From positions 930,001 to 994,000 of the forward strand of contig CP006667.1 of NCBI GenBank assembly GCA_000471925.1: a stretch of DNA of 64,000 bases. Reading direction: 5' to 3'. The position numbers were made by a program, and so were the translations under genes. Shown here one piece after another: positions 7,379 through 16,835 of this stretch. Source of the stretch: Ralstonia pickettii DTP0602 (GTDB lineage: Bacteria; Pseudomonadota; Gammaproteobacteria; Burkholderiales; Burkholderiaceae). The notes under the pieces are model-generated. The model worked only from the letters and a program-made list of their open reading frames with translations. It had not been told where the DNA came from and searched no databases. Within the stretch, counting starts at the first letter, position 1; each line of letters starts with the position of its first letter.

Positions 7379-8626
7379 TCAATCCTTCAAAAACATTTCC
7401 TGCAAGTCATTCAAAAACCGCCTTCCAAGCTCAGTCGGCCGGATGACAGTCAGATCCGCTTCCAACAACCCCTTCGTCTCCGCCTCAGCCAACTGCTTGC
7501 TGATCGTATGCAGCGGCAACCCGGTGTAGTCATGAAAGCTTGACGCAGGCACACCATCAGTCAGCCGCAGCGCATTGAGCATGAACTCAAACGGCAACTC
7601 ATCCGCCCCGACATCCCGCGCTTCCTGCACGGCATTGCCAGCCAGCGCCTGCGCCATGTAGGTAGCCGGATGCTTGTGCCGCATCTGGCGCAACACACGA
7701 TGCGGGAACGACAACTTGCCGTGCGCACCCGCGCCGATCCCTAAATAGTCGCCAAAGCGCCAGTAGTTAAGATTGTGGCGCGCCTCGCGATGCGCCCTGG
7801 CGTAGGCCGAAGTCTCGTAGTGCCGATAGCCAGCTTCCGCCGTGCGCGCCTCGATCAGGTCCTGCATCTCATACGCGCTGTCGTCATCCGGCAATGCAGG
7901 CGGAAACTTGGCGAACAGCGTGTTCGGCTCCAGCGTCAGGTGGTACAGCGACAGGTGCGTAGTGCCATACGAGAGAGCGGTCTCCAGATCCTGCCTGCAT
8001 TCCTCCAGCGTCTGTCCCGGCAGCGCATACATCAAATCGAGGTTGATGTTGTCAAAGCTCGCCTGCGCGATCTCGATCGCCTTGCGCGCTTCCGCGCCGC
8101 CGTGGATGCGGCCGAGCGCCTGCAGGTGGCGGTCTTTGAAACTCTGGATCCCGATCGACAGCCGGTTGATGCCGCTGGCGCGATAGCTGGCGAATTTGTC
8201 GGCCTCGAAGGTGCCGGGGTTCGCCTCCATCGTGATCTCGGCATCGGCATCAAGCGGCAGCAGCGCGCGGATATCCGACAGCAACCGGTCCATGCCCGCG
8301 GCCGACAGCAAGCTGGGCGTGCCGCCGCCGATAAAGACCGTATGCACCGGCCGGCCCCACACCAGCGGTAGCGACTGCTCCAGGTCCGCGCGCAACGCGT
8401 CCAGGTAGATGTCCTCCGGGATCTCGTGGTTGTCGGCACCCGGCGCCGCATGCGAGTTGAAATCGCAATACGGGCACTTGCGCACGCACCACGGGATATG
8501 CACGTACAGCGACAGCGGCGGCGAGCCGGGCAGGCTGATCTGCCCGGGCTTGAGCCAGAGCTGCTTGCTGTCGACGGGCGTGGCGGAAGCGGTCGGCGCG
8601 CTGCCGGCCGGTATGATCGGGATCAT
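7379..8626 (-). CDS. hemW: Radical SAM heme chaperone HemW (coproporphyrinogen III oxidase-like)
   Basis: A 415-residue radical-SAM protein. The CxxxCxxC iron-sulphur motif lies in VHIPWCVRKCPYCDF near residue 45, followed by GGGTPSLL (SAM binding). As in HemW, and unlike true HemN, the fourth cysteine after CxxC is absent (CDF). HemW inserts heme into respiratory enzymes rather than oxidising coproporphyrinogen. I chose the ATG at 8626: it overlaps the rdgB stop by 4 bases (ATGA) and gives the normal family length; the frame remains open upstream inside rdgB but that part has no homology. Last gene of the leftward rph-rdgB-hemW series. Confidence 0.93.
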   Translation of the reverse strand: MIPIIPAGSAPTASATPVDSKQLWLKPGQISLPGSPPLSLYVHIPWCVRKCPYCDFNSHAAPGADNHEIPEDIYLDALRADLEQSLPLVWGRPVHTVFIGGGTPSLLSAAGMDRLLSDIRALLPLDADAEITMEANPGTFEADKFASYRASGINRLSIGIQSFKDRHLQALGRIHGGAEARKAIEIAQASFDNINLDLMYALPGQTLEECRQDLETALSYGTTHLSLYHLTLEPNTLFAKFPPALPDDDSAYEMQDLIEARTAEAGYRHYETSAYARAHREARHNLNYWRFGDYLGIGAGAHGKLSFPHRVLRQMRHKHPATYMAQALAGNAVQEARDVGADELPFEFMLNALRLTDGVPASSFHDYTGLPLHTISKQLAEAETKGLLEADLTVIRPTELGRRFLNDLQEMFLKD

Positions 8627-9240
8627 TGGCCTGGGCTCTCCGCGGCCTCGGCCTGCAGCCGTGCAACCAGTGCGCGCAACGCCTGCGCACGGTGACTGAC
8701 CGCGTTCTTCTCCTCGGGCGACAACTCGGCAGCAGTCTTGCCCGCGCCCGGCAGCAGGAAATGCGAGTCGTAGCCAAAGCCACCCGCGCCGCGCGGTGCG
8801 TCGACGACTTCGCCGTGCCAAAGGCCTTCGGCAATGACCGGGCACGGGTCTTCCGCGTGGCGCACGAATACCAGCACGCAGTAGTAGTATGCGTGGCGGT
8901 TCAGCTTGCCGGCGAGCTGCGACACCAGGTGCGCGTTGTTGGCCGCATCCGACTTGGCCTTGCCCGCCATCTGCGCGTAGCGCGCCGAATAGACGCCGGG
9001 CGCGCCGTCCAGCGCCTGCACGCAAATGCCGGAATCGTCCGCGAGTGCGGGCAGGCCGGCCAGGCGGCTGGCATGGCGCGCCTTGGCGAGTGCGTTCTCG
9101 ACGAAGGTGGCAAAGGGTTCTTCGGCCTCGGGGATGCCCAGTTCGCCCTGGGGCACCACGTCAAAGCCGAGCGGCGCCAGCAGCGTGCCGAACTCGCGCA
9201 GCTTGCCGGGGTTGTTGGAGGCCAGTACCAGGCGTTGCAT
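8623..9240 (-). CDS. rdgB: dITP/XTP pyrophosphatase (RdgB/HAM1)
   Basis: A 205-residue house-cleaning enzyme that hydrolyses dITP, dXTP and XTP to monophosphates, keeping deaminated purines out of DNA. The family signature is clear: LASNNPGKLREF at the N-terminus (nucleotide binding), ALADDSGICVQALDGAPGVYSARYA in the middle, and GGFGYDSHFL and the SHRAQAL tail. Twelve bases separate it from rph upstream; it overlaps hemW downstream. Confidence 0.97.
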   Translation of the reverse strand: MQRLVLASNNPGKLREFGTLLAPLGFDVVPQGELGIPEAEEPFATFVENALAKARHASRLAGLPALADDSGICVQALDGAPGVYSARYAQMAGKAKSDAANNAHLVSQLAGKLNRHAYYYCVLVFVRHAEDPCPVIAEGLWHGEVVDAPRGAGGFGYDSHFLLPGAGKTAAELSPEEKNAVSHRAQALRALVARLQAEAAESPGQ

Positions 9241-9252
9241 GTCGATCCTGCC

Positions 9253-9972
9253 TCAGGCCAGGCCGAGCGCTTCACGCTGGTGCTGCACCAGGCGCGCGAT
9301 GCCGGCTTCGGCCAGGCGCGTCATCGCGTCCAGGTCGGCGCGGCTGAAGGGCGCACCCTCGGCGGTGCCCTGCACCTCGACAAAGCCGCCGCTGCCGGTC
9401 ATGACCACGTTCATATCGGTATCGCAGCTGCTGTCCTCGGCATAGTCGAGGTCGAGCACCGGCACGCCGTCGACCATGCCGACGGAGACCGCGGCGACAA
9501 AGTCGCGGATCGGGCTGGCGGCGATCAGGCCATCGCGCAGCATGGCGGAAACCGCGTCATGCGCGGCGACAAAGGCGCCGGTGATGGCAGCGGTGCGGGT
9601 GCCGCCGTCGGCCTGCAGCACGTCGCAGTCCAGGTGCAGCGTGTATTCGCCCAGCGCCGCCAGGTCGAACACCGAGCGCATGGCGCGGCCGATCAGGCGC
9701 TGGATCTCCTGCGTGCGGCCGGTCTGCTTGCCGCGCGCGGCCTCGCGGTCCGAGCGGGTGTGCGTGGCGCGCGGCAGCATGCCGTATTCGGCCGTGACCC
9801 AGCCTTCGCCGCTGCCCTTCTTGTGCGGCGGCACCTTGGCCAGCACGCTGGCGGTGCACAGCACCTTGGTATCGCCAAAGGCACACAGGACGGAGCCTTC
9901 GGCGTGGCGGGTGTAGTGGCGGGTAAGGCTGATGGAACGCAGCGCATCGGCTGCGCGGCCGCTGGGTCGCAT
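9253..9972 (-). CDS. rph: Ribonuclease PH
   Basis: A 239-residue phosphorolytic 3'-5' exoribonuclease that trims tRNA 3' ends. It begins [14 protein letters not shown]; diagnostic blocks are [44 protein letters not shown] (the hexamer and substrate region) and [19 protein letters not shown] (catalytic Asp and phosphate-binding Arg). Length is standard and it looks intact, unlike the frameshifted rph of E. coli K-12. Often paired with rdgB, as here. Confidence 0.97.
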   Translation of the reverse strand: MRPSGRAADALRSISLTRHYTRHAEGSVLCAFGDTKVLCTASVLAKVPPHKKGSGEGWVTAEYGMLPRATHTRSDREAARGKQTGRTQEIQRLIGRAMRSVFDLAALGEYTLHLDCDVLQADGGTRTAAITGAFVAAHDAVSAMLRDGLIAASPIRDFVAAVSVGMVDGVPVLDLDYAEDSSCDTDMNVVMTGSGGFVEVQGTAEGAPFSRADLDAMTRLAEAGIARLVQHQREALGLA

Positions 9973-10076
9973 GAGATGGTTTGTCCGAATCGGGGAGAGA
10001 CCGCGATTCTAACGCCGCCAGCCTTTGAGCGCTGCTTTGGTGCCCCTTTGGTGCTCCTTTGGGCCCGCGTACGGCG

Positions 10077-10991
10077 TCAGCGCATCAGGTTGCTGGTCTT
10101 GTCGATTGCGGCGCGGATCTCGGCGATCGAGCGCTCGATCTCCTCCTCGGACAGGAGGTCGCTGTCCGACCCGGTGCGCTCCAGGATCGACGTGGTGAAG
10201 GCATTCAGCGGCAGCGTGTCGGTCATCACCGCATCCTGCCCGGTGGTGGTGCTGTCCAGTTCCCACATCATGGCGATGCCGGTGGTGTTGTCGGCGCCTT
10301 CTCCGGCGTTCTGCAGCGCCTGCTCGATCAGCGCCGGCACTGCCTGCACCACGGACAGGCGCGAGAGCTTGTCCACCACCACCGGCTCTTCCAGGCTGCC
10401 CCACAGCCCGTCCGAGCAGAGCAGGGCCACGTCGCCCGGCTCCAGCCGCACCGGCCCGCCCAGGTCGATCAGCGGCAGGTTGGGCGAGCCCAGGCAGTTG
10501 TAGAGCTTGTTGCGCTCGGGGTGGTTGGCTACCTGCATCGGCAGCACGCGCTCCTGCTGCAGCAGGTTCTCGATCTTGGAGTGGTCGCGCGTGCGCGTCA
10601 GCAGCCGGCCTTTGCGCAGCAGGTAGTAGCGCGAGTCGCCCGCGTGCGCCCAGTGGATCTGGCCGTGCTGTACCAGGCAGCAGACCACGGTCGTGCGCGG
10701 CACGTCGGCCATGCGGTGGGCTTCCGCGTAGCGGTGGATTTCGCGGTGCGCCAGCATGATGGTGTCCTGCAGGAACTCCGCCGGGTTGCGCACGGTGGGG
10801 CGCGCCTGGGCCTGGAACTGGCGGGCCAGCGTCTGCAACGCCTGCTGCGCGGCGACCTCGCCATGGGCGTGGCCGCCCAGGCCGTCGGCCAGTACCATCA
10901 GCAGCGCATCGCGCGTGAAGCAGTAGCCCATGCGATCCTGGTTGATGCGGCGGCCGCCTTTCCTGCTTTCCTGGTAGACAGAGAATCGCAT
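10077..10991 (-). CDS. PP2C-family serine/threonine protein phosphatase
   Basis: A 304-residue metal-dependent phosphatase. PP2C motifs appear in order: RRINQDR (residues 14-20), LADGLGGH (34-41), WAHAGDSRYYL (metal Asp), LLCSDGLW and GADNTTGI. The last 70 residues are an acidic, Ser/Thr-rich and coiled C-terminal tail beyond the catalytic domain. It starts 55 bases after the kinase stop on the same strand, so kinase and phosphatase are probably one transcription unit and act on common targets. Soluble, with no signal or membrane segment. Targets unknown. Confidence 0.92.
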   Translation of the reverse strand: MRFSVYQESRKGGRRINQDRMGYCFTRDALLMVLADGLGGHAHGEVAAQQALQTLARQFQAQARPTVRNPAEFLQDTIMLAHREIHRYAEAHRMADVPRTTVVCCLVQHGQIHWAHAGDSRYYLLRKGRLLTRTRDHSKIENLLQQERVLPMQVANHPERNKLYNCLGSPNLPLIDLGGPVRLEPGDVALLCSDGLWGSLEEPVVVDKLSRLSVVQAVPALIEQALQNAGEGADNTTGIAMMWELDSTTTGQDAVMTDTLPLNAFTTSILERTGSDSDLLSEEEIERSIAEIRAAIDKTSNLMR

Positions 10992-11046
10992 GTTGGCTCG
11001 GGAAATCTAATAAATTGGCCGCGCCGGGGGCGTGGCAGGTTGTGAT

Positions 11047-12078
11047 TTATTCGACGCTTGCGCCGGGGGCGGGCTCGTCACGCCGGCGCAGCAGCGTCAG
11101 GAAGCGCGAGGTCGGGGCGGGGCGCTCGGCCGGCACCGGCGGCTGGGCCGCGGCCTGCTCGCCCAGCGCATTGGTCTGCTCGCGCAGCTCCTTCTGCAGC
11201 CGGAACACACTCTGCGGGCGTTCGGACGGGGTCAGGCGCAGGCACCATTCGACCAGGTCCACCAGGCCGTTGGTGTAGCTGCTGCGCAGCCGCAGCACTG
11301 CCTCGCCCATGCGGTCGTCCTTCTCGCGCTGGTTGGCTTCCTGCGGCGGCATGCCAGCCATGCAGGCGTAGAGTGTCGCGCCCAGGCTGTAGATGTCGGT
11401 CCAGGGGCCCAGCTCGGAATGCTTGCCGTACAGCTCCGGCGCGGCAAAGCCGGGGGTGTACATCGGCTGGAAGCGGGCCGCTTCCATGGTCAGGGTCTGC
11501 CGCGCGGCGCCGAAATCCAGCAGGATCGGGGATTCGTCCTCGCGCAGGTAGATGTTGCCGGGCTTGATGTCCAGGTGCAGCAGCTTGTGGATATGCACCT
11601 CGCGCAGGCCGCTCATCAGGTCGTGGAAGACCTTGCGCATGAAATGCTCGCGCAGCACCTTGGCGCGGCCCTGCTGCCGGGCCGCCAGCACGTGCTCCTG
11701 CAGCGTCTTGCCCAGCTCGTAGTTCATCACCATGTAGACCGTGGCGTTCTCGCGGAAGAAGTTCACCACGCGCACCACGCTGGGATGGGAGATGCGGGCC
11801 AGCGAGCGGCCCTCTTCGAAGAAGTACTTCAGGCCCAGCCGGAACGCCGCGGCGTTTTCCTCGGGCACCACGGGGATCAGTTCGCCCGGGTTGCGCCGCG
11901 CCAGCGACGACGGCAGGTATTCCTTGATGGCAACAGGTGCGCCGGTCTCGTCGGTGGCCAGGTAGACGAAACTGAACCCCCCGCTGGCCAACTTCTTTAC
12001 AATACGATAGTTGGACAACAGCGTGCCGACGGGCAGCGGTGCACTCTTCGGTTGTGTCGTGCCCTTGGACTCTGTCAT
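11047..12078 (-). CDS. Hanks-type serine/threonine protein kinase
   Basis: A 343-residue eukaryotic-like kinase. The glycine loop LASGGFSFVYLA is at about 30-41, the ATP lysine K52 is in VAIKEYLP, the catalytic loop HLDIKPGN is at 168-175, and the metal-binding DFG is at 188-190, followed by the activation segment with YTPGFAAPELY. The catalytic loop reads HLD instead of HRD, so it is a non-RD kinase that may not need activation-loop phosphorylation. There is no transmembrane helix or PASTA domain; the C-terminus is a Pro/Ala-rich tail of about 50 residues. It is divergent from yicC and upstream of the PP2C gene. Confidence 0.93.
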   Translation of the reverse strand: MTESKGTTQPKSAPLPVGTLLSNYRIVKKLASGGFSFVYLATDETGAPVAIKEYLPSSLARRNPGELIPVVPEENAAAFRLGLKYFFEEGRSLARISHPSVVRVVNFFRENATVYMVMNYELGKTLQEHVLAARQQGRAKVLREHFMRKVFHDLMSGLREVHIHKLLHLDIKPGNIYLREDESPILLDFGAARQTLTMEAARFQPMYTPGFAAPELYGKHSELGPWTDIYSLGATLYACMAGMPPQEANQREKDDRMGEAVLRLRSSYTNGLVDLVEWCLRLTPSERPQSVFRLQKELREQTNALGEQAAAQPPVPAERPAPTSRFLTLLRRRDEPAPGASVE

Positions 12079-12268
12079 GGGAATAGGGACCTGAATTGCC
12101 TCCGGATTGTCCGGGCTAATCGGTCACTTGTAAAGAACACAAATACGGGCATTATTGCCCTCCTTTCAACGTTTTGAGAGCGCTCCCGGATCCGGTCGCG
12201 GGAGGCTCGAGGAGGGCGTCTGCGGGCCGCCAGCGCCCCGGGGCCGCCCCCATTCACGAGAATATCCA

Positions 12269-13204
12269 ATGATCCACAGCATGACAGGCTATGGCCTGGC
12301 GACGCGCCAGGCGCCATTGACCAACGCGCAGGGCGACCCCAGCGGGCGCACGGCGTCAGTTTCGGTGGAATTCCGCACTGTCAATTCGCGTTTCCTCGAC
12401 CTGTTGTTCCGGGCCCCGGAAGAGTGCCGCGCCTTCGAGCCGGCTCTGCGCGAAATGCTGATGGCCGAACTGTCGCGCGGCAAGCTGGAATGCCGCATCA
12501 ACCTGCAGCGCACCGACGCCAGCGGCGCCACGCTGGCGCTCAACGACGGCCTGCTGGCGCAGATCCGCGCGCTGGAAACCACGGTGGCCGCCACCTTCGC
12601 CAGCGCCGGCACGCTGCGCATGGGCGAGATCCTGCGCTGGCCGGGCGTGCTGGTCGAGCCCGAGCTGTCGCAGGATTCGCTGCGCGAAGCCGTGCTGGGC
12701 GCCGCGCGCGAGGCGCTGGACCAACTGCTGGAAGCGCGCCGTCGCGAGGGCGACGCGCTCAAGGCCACGCTGATGGAGCGGGTCGACGCCATGCTGGCGA
12801 TCGTCGAGCGCCTGACGCCGACCATCCCGCAACTGATCGCGCACCACCAGGAAAAGCTGACGGAGCGCCTGCAGGAAGCCTTCAACCTGGCCGCGCCCAA
12901 CGGCATGCCGTCGATGAGCCGCGACGAGATCGCCGAGCGCATCCGCCAGGAAGCCACGGTCTACGGCATCCGCATCGATATCGCCGAAGAGCTGTCGCGG
13001 CTGCAGGCGCACCTGAACGAAACGCGCCACATCCTGAAGAAGGGCGGCCAGGTCGGCAAGCGCCTGGACTTCATGATGCAGGAGCTCAACCGCGAGGCCA
13101 ACACGCTCGGCTCCAAGGCCGCGGCCAAGGAACTGGCCGATGCCTCGATGGAGCTCAAGCTGCTGATCGAGCAGATGCGCGAGCAGGTCCAGAACCTCGA
13201 ATAA
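12269..13204 (+). CDS. yicC: YicC family endoribonuclease
   Basis: A 311-residue protein. The N-terminal YicC domain begins [11 protein letters not shown] and contains [13 protein letters not shown]; the C-terminal DUF1732 domain contains [18 protein letters not shown]-like helices and [20 protein letters not shown]. YicC/YloC proteins cleave RNA and in E. coli help degrade the sRNA RyhB with PNPase. The start is set at the ATG giving the universal MIHSMTGY opening. It is followed 20 bases later by gmk, a pairing conserved across proteobacteria. Confidence 0.95.
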   Translation: MIHSMTGYGLATRQAPLTNAQGDPSGRTASVSVEFRTVNSRFLDLLFRAPEECRAFEPALREMLMAELSRGKLECRINLQRTDASGATLALNDGLLAQIRALETTVAATFASAGTLRMGEILRWPGVLVEPELSQDSLREAVLGAAREALDQLLEARRREGDALKATLMERVDAMLAIVERLTPTIPQLIAHHQEKLTERLQEAFNLAAPNGMPSMSRDEIAERIRQEATVYGIRIDIAEELSRLQAHLNETRHILKKGGQVGKRLDFMMQELNREANTLGSKAAAKELADASMELKLLIEQMREQVQNLE

Positions 13205-13224
13205 AGACTGTCACCAGAATCATC

Positions 13225-13887
13225 ATGAGCCCAACGTCTAAAACTGCGCCTCACACTGCCATCGATACCGTCTACCCCGGCAACCTCTTCATGGTGGTGG
13301 CGCCGTCCGGAGCCGGCAAGTCGACGCTGGTCAACAAGCTGCTGGCGCAGGACCCGGCCATCCGCCTGTCGATCTCGCACACCACCCGCGCCCCGCGCCC
13401 TGGCGAGCAGGACGGGCGCGAGTACCACTTTGTCACCGTCGACGCCTTCCGCACCGCGCGCGACCGCGGCGAGTTCCTGGAGTGGGCCGAGGTCCACGGC
13501 AACTACTACGCGACCTCGCGCGTGTGGATCGAGCAACAGATGGCGCTGGGCAACGACGTGCTGCTGGAAATCGACTGGCAAGGTGCGCAGCAGGTGCACC
13601 AGCGTTTTTCCAACGCGGTCGAGATCTTTATCCTGCCGCCGTCGCTGACCGCGCTGGAAGAGCGCCTGAAGAAGCGCGGCCAGGACGAGCCCAACGTAAT
13701 CGTGCGCCGGCTGCTGGCGGCGGGCAGCGAGATGTCGCACGCGTCGGAGTCGGACTACGTCATCATCAATGAAGTCTTCGACGATGCGCTGGAGGAGTTG
13801 CGCAACGTGGTCAGGGCCACCCGTCTGCGCTTTTCGTCGCAGAAGGCGCGGCACTCGGAGCTGTTTATCGAGCTCGGCATTCACTGA
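13225..13887 (+). CDS. gmk: Guanylate kinase
   Basis: A 220-residue enzyme that phosphorylates GMP and dGMP with ATP to the diphosphates. The P-loop is APSGAGKST (about 30-38); the GMP-binding segment [22 protein letters not shown], with its Arg, Tyr and Ser contacts, follows, then [14 protein letters not shown] and the lid region [19 protein letters not shown]. It sits in the yicC-gmk-rpoZ-spoT series, so nucleotide supply and ppGpp turnover are encoded together. Confidence 0.97.
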
Positions 13888-13982
13888 GCCGATGCATGCG
13901 CGCGGAGGCGCCGCCGGCGTTTTCCGCCGCGTGCTGTAAAATGGCAACCCAACACAAGGTTTTGTCCCAAGGTGGATTTGAT

Positions 13983-14186
13983 ATGGCGCGTATTACCGTC
14001 GAAGATTGTCTGAAACACATTCCGAACCGTTTCGAGCTCGCGCTGGCGGCCACGTATCGTGCGCGCCAGCTGGTGCAGGGCCACACGCCCAAGGTCGAAG
14101 CGAAGGACAAGCCGACCGTGGTGGCACTGCGCGAGATCGCGTCGGGCCAGGTCGGCATCGAGATGCTGAAAAAGGTCCCGACCTGA
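13983..14186 (+). CDS. rpoZ: RNA polymerase omega subunit
   Basis: A 67-residue omega subunit starting [19 protein letters not shown], with conserved [11 protein letters not shown] and [13 protein letters not shown]. It promotes assembly of beta-prime into RNA polymerase and forms part of a ppGpp site in proteobacteria. The gene lies between gmk and spoT, the usual order. The start is fixed by the family N-terminus. Confidence 0.97.
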
Positions 14187-14259
14187 TCGACCAGGCGGCC
14201 CATGGCTCATCCTCGCATCGTGCCAGCACGTATCCAGCCGGATTTCCCGGGCCGCCGCC

Positions 14260-16812
14260 ATGCCTTCGCCCCATCCGCCCTCCAAGCCTCCCACCCAGCC
14301 GTCGCCGACAGCCGTGGTGCCTGCGCACCCGCGCGGGGAGGCGCATGGGGATGCGGTTCCGCCCACGGCGCGTAAGCGCACCATTCCGGGCCAGTCTTCC
14401 GTGAACGCGCGCACCGGCGCTCCCAATCTGCCCGATCCGCTCGGCGACGATGTCGTCGGCGAACGCGCCGTCGCGCTGGCGCCGGCCAAGGCCAGGGGCG
14501 CCGCCGTGCAGGACGAACTGGCCGCGGTGCAGCAGACGACGCAGCCGGCGGCGGACAGTCTGTTTATCGATGCAGTGCTGGCGCAGTCATACCGGCACTT
14601 CTTCGGCCCGACCTCGCAGCCGGCGGTACCGCCGCGCCAGCAGGTCATTTCCATCACCCGGCTGATGGAAAAGCTCGCGTACCTGAAGGCGCCCGACCTG
14701 GCGCGGGTGCGCGAAGCCTTCCAGTTTTCCGACGAGGCCCACCTCGGCCAGTACCGCCAGAGCGGCGAGCCCTACATCACCCATCCGGTGGCGGTGGCCG
14801 AGTTGTGCGCGGACTGGAAGCTGGACGTCCAGTCCATCATGGCGGCGCTGCTGCACGACGTGATGGAAGACCAGGGCATCACCAAGAGCGAGCTGGCCGA
14901 GAAATTCGGTCCCAAGGTCGCCGAACTGGTCGATGGCCTGACCAAGCTGGACAAGCTCGAATTCCAGAGCCGCGAGCAGGCGCAGGCGGAGAGCTTCCGC
15001 AAGATGCTGCTGGCGATGGCGCGCGACGTGCGCGTGATCCTGGTGAAACTGGCCGACCGTACGCACAACATGCGCACGCTCGACTTCGTGCCGCCGGAGA
15101 AGCGCCGCCGCATCGCGGTGGAGACCATGGAGATCTATGCGCCGATCGCGCATCGTCTCGGTCTGAACACGATCTACCGCGAACTGCAGGAACTGTCGTT
15201 CAAGGTCGGCTCGCCGTTCCGCTATGCCACGCTGGAAAAAGCCGTCAAGGCCGCACGCGGCAACCGGCGCGAGGTAGTCAGGCGCATCCTGGAGGCCGCG
15301 CAGAAGGCGCTGGCCGACGCCGGCATCGTGGCCGAACTGTCTGGCCGCGAGAAGACGCTCTACAGCATCTACCGCAAGATGCACGACAAGCAGCTGTCGT
15401 TCTCGCAGGTGCTCGACGTGTACGGTTTCCGCGTGGTGGTGGAAACGCAGATGCACTGCTACATGGCGATGGGCGCGCTGCACGGGCTGTACAAGCCCAT
15501 GCCTGGCAAGTTCAAGGACTACATCGCCATCCCCAAGATCAACGGCTACCAGTCGCTGCACACCACGCTGGTGGGCCCGTTCGGCACGCCGGTGGAGTTC
15601 CAGATCCGCACGCGCGACATGCACCAGATCGCCGAGGCGGGGGTGGCCGCGCACTGGATGTACAAGCACCAGGCCGATCACGCCAACGATATCCAGCAGC
15701 AGGCGCACCAGTGGCTGCAGTCGCTGCTCGATATCCAGAGCCAGACCGGCGATTCGCAGGAGTTCCTGGAGCACGTCAAGATCGACCTGTTCCCGGACGC
15801 GGTCTACGTGTTCACGCCCAAGGGCCATATCCGCGCGCTGCCGCGCGGCGCCACCGCGCTGGACTTTGCCTACGCGGTGCACAGCGACCTGGGCAACCAG
15901 TGCGTCGCGGTCAAGATCAACAATGAGCTGCTGCCGCTGCGCACCGAGCTCAAGAGCGGCGATATCGTCGAGGTGGTGACGGCGCCGTACTCCAAGCCCA
16001 ATCCGGCTTGGCTGTCGTTCGTGCGCACCGGCAAGGCGCGCGCGGCGATCCGCCACTACCTGAAGACCACCAAGCTCGACGAGGCCATCCAGCTCGGCGA
16101 GCGCCTGCTGGAACAGTCCGCGCGCCAGCTCGGCATCGAGCTGAAGGCCGTGCCGCAGTCGGTGTGGGACCGCATGATCCAGTGGACCGGCAACAAGCAC
16201 CGCGAAGACATCTTCGCCGACCTAGCGCTGGGCCGACGCGTGCCTGCGGTGGTGGCCAAGCGCATGGAGATCCTGCTGCAGGAGCTGTCCGGCGACGTCG
16301 ACAGCGCGCTGCTGGCGGCGGTGCAGACCTTTGCCGGCGAAGAAGCGCCGGCGGTGCCGATCACCGGCGACGAAGGCATGTCGATGATCTTCTCGGCGTG
16401 CTGTCGCCCGATCCCCGGCGACTCCATCGTTGGCTACCTGGGCAAGGGCGAAGGGCTGCAGATCCATGTGCAGGATTGCAGGATCGCCAAGCGCCTGCAC
16501 AGCAAGGATCCTGAGCACTGGATCGACGTGATGTGGGCCAAGAAGACCACGCGCGCCTTCGATGTGTCGATCAAGGTGATGGTGCGCAACGTCAAGGGCA
16601 TCGTCGCGCGCGTCGCGGCGGACCTGACCGCCGCCGACGCCAACGTCGCGCACGTGGCGATGGAGCAGCAGGACGGCAGCCACCAGGAAGCCACGTACAT
16701 GCAGTTCCTCATTCAGGTGCAGAACCGCCTGCACCTTGCCAACGTGATGCGCGGGCTGCGCCGCAACCCCGACGTCATCCGCATCTTCCGCGACCGCAAC
16801 GACGGCGGCTGA
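14260..16812 (+). CDS. spoT: Bifunctional (p)ppGpp synthetase/hydrolase SpoT
   Basis: An 850-residue stringent-response enzyme. The HD hydrolase domain has YITHP (H175) and LLHDVMED (H199, D200). The synthetase domain has GREKTLYSIYRKM and KDYIAIPKINGYQSLHTT, then TGS (HIRALPRGATALDFAYAVH) and a C-terminal ACT domain. Hydrolase residues are intact, so it should both make and degrade (p)ppGpp. The motif before the synthetase loop reads KFKD where RxKD is usual in bifunctional members. About 125 residues of Pro/Ala-rich sequence precede the HD domain, absent from E. coli SpoT (702 residues). A shorter start is possible, but no clear internal one was seen before the conserved region. Confidence 0.95.
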   Translation: MPSPHPPSKPPTQPSPTAVVPAHPRGEAHGDAVPPTARKRTIPGQSSVNARTGAPNLPDPLGDDVVGERAVALAPAKARGAAVQDELAAVQQTTQPAADSLFIDAVLAQSYRHFFGPTSQPAVPPRQQVISITRLMEKLAYLKAPDLARVREAFQFSDEAHLGQYRQSGEPYITHPVAVAELCADWKLDVQSIMAALLHDVMEDQGITKSELAEKFGPKVAELVDGLTKLDKLEFQSREQAQAESFRKMLLAMARDVRVILVKLADRTHNMRTLDFVPPEKRRRIAVETMEIYAPIAHRLGLNTIYRELQELSFKVGSPFRYATLEKAVKAARGNRREVVRRILEAAQKALADAGIVAELSGREKTLYSIYRKMHDKQLSFSQVLDVYGFRVVVETQMHCYMAMGALHGLYKPMPGKFKDYIAIPKINGYQSLHTTLVGPFGTPVEFQIRTRDMHQIAEAGVAAHWMYKHQADHANDIQQQAHQWLQSLLDIQSQTGDSQEFLEHVKIDLFPDAVYVFTPKGHIRALPRGATALDFAYAVHSDLGNQCVAVKINNELLPLRTELKSGDIVEVVTAPYSKPNPAWLSFVRTGKARAAIRHYLKTTKLDEAIQLGERLLEQSARQLGIELKAVPQSVWDRMIQWTGNKHREDIFADLALGRRVPAVVAKRMEILLQELSGDVDSALLAAVQTFAGEEAPAVPITGDEGMSMIFSACCRPIPGDSIVGYLGKGEGLQIHVQDCRIAKRLHSKDPEHWIDVMWAKKTTRAFDVSIKVMVRNVKGIVARVAADLTAADANVAHVAMEQQDGSHQEATYMQFLIQVQNRLHLANVMRGLRRNPDVIRIFRDRNDGG

Positions 16813-16835
16813 GCGCCGCCGCCGGCGGCGCGCGC

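Noticed and set aside
7379..8626. Annotation as oxygen-independent coproporphyrinogen III oxidase HemN
   Set aside because: The radical-SAM cluster lacks the extra cysteine of HemN and the protein is shorter; HemW fits better.
8626..10503. Very long open frame (625 codons) on the plus strand opposite hemW/rdgB/rph
   Set aside because: Antisense to three confidently identified genes and composed of Arg/Gly/His/Gln-rich sequence with no domain; a GC-skew shadow. The same applies to the other long antisense frames, for example at 14587-16200, 32638-34185 and 51779-53617.
16804..16820. Hairpin GGCGGC-TGAGC-GCCGCC at the spoT stop as a terminator
   Set aside because: It contains the stop codon in its loop, has only a 6-bp stem and no T-tract.
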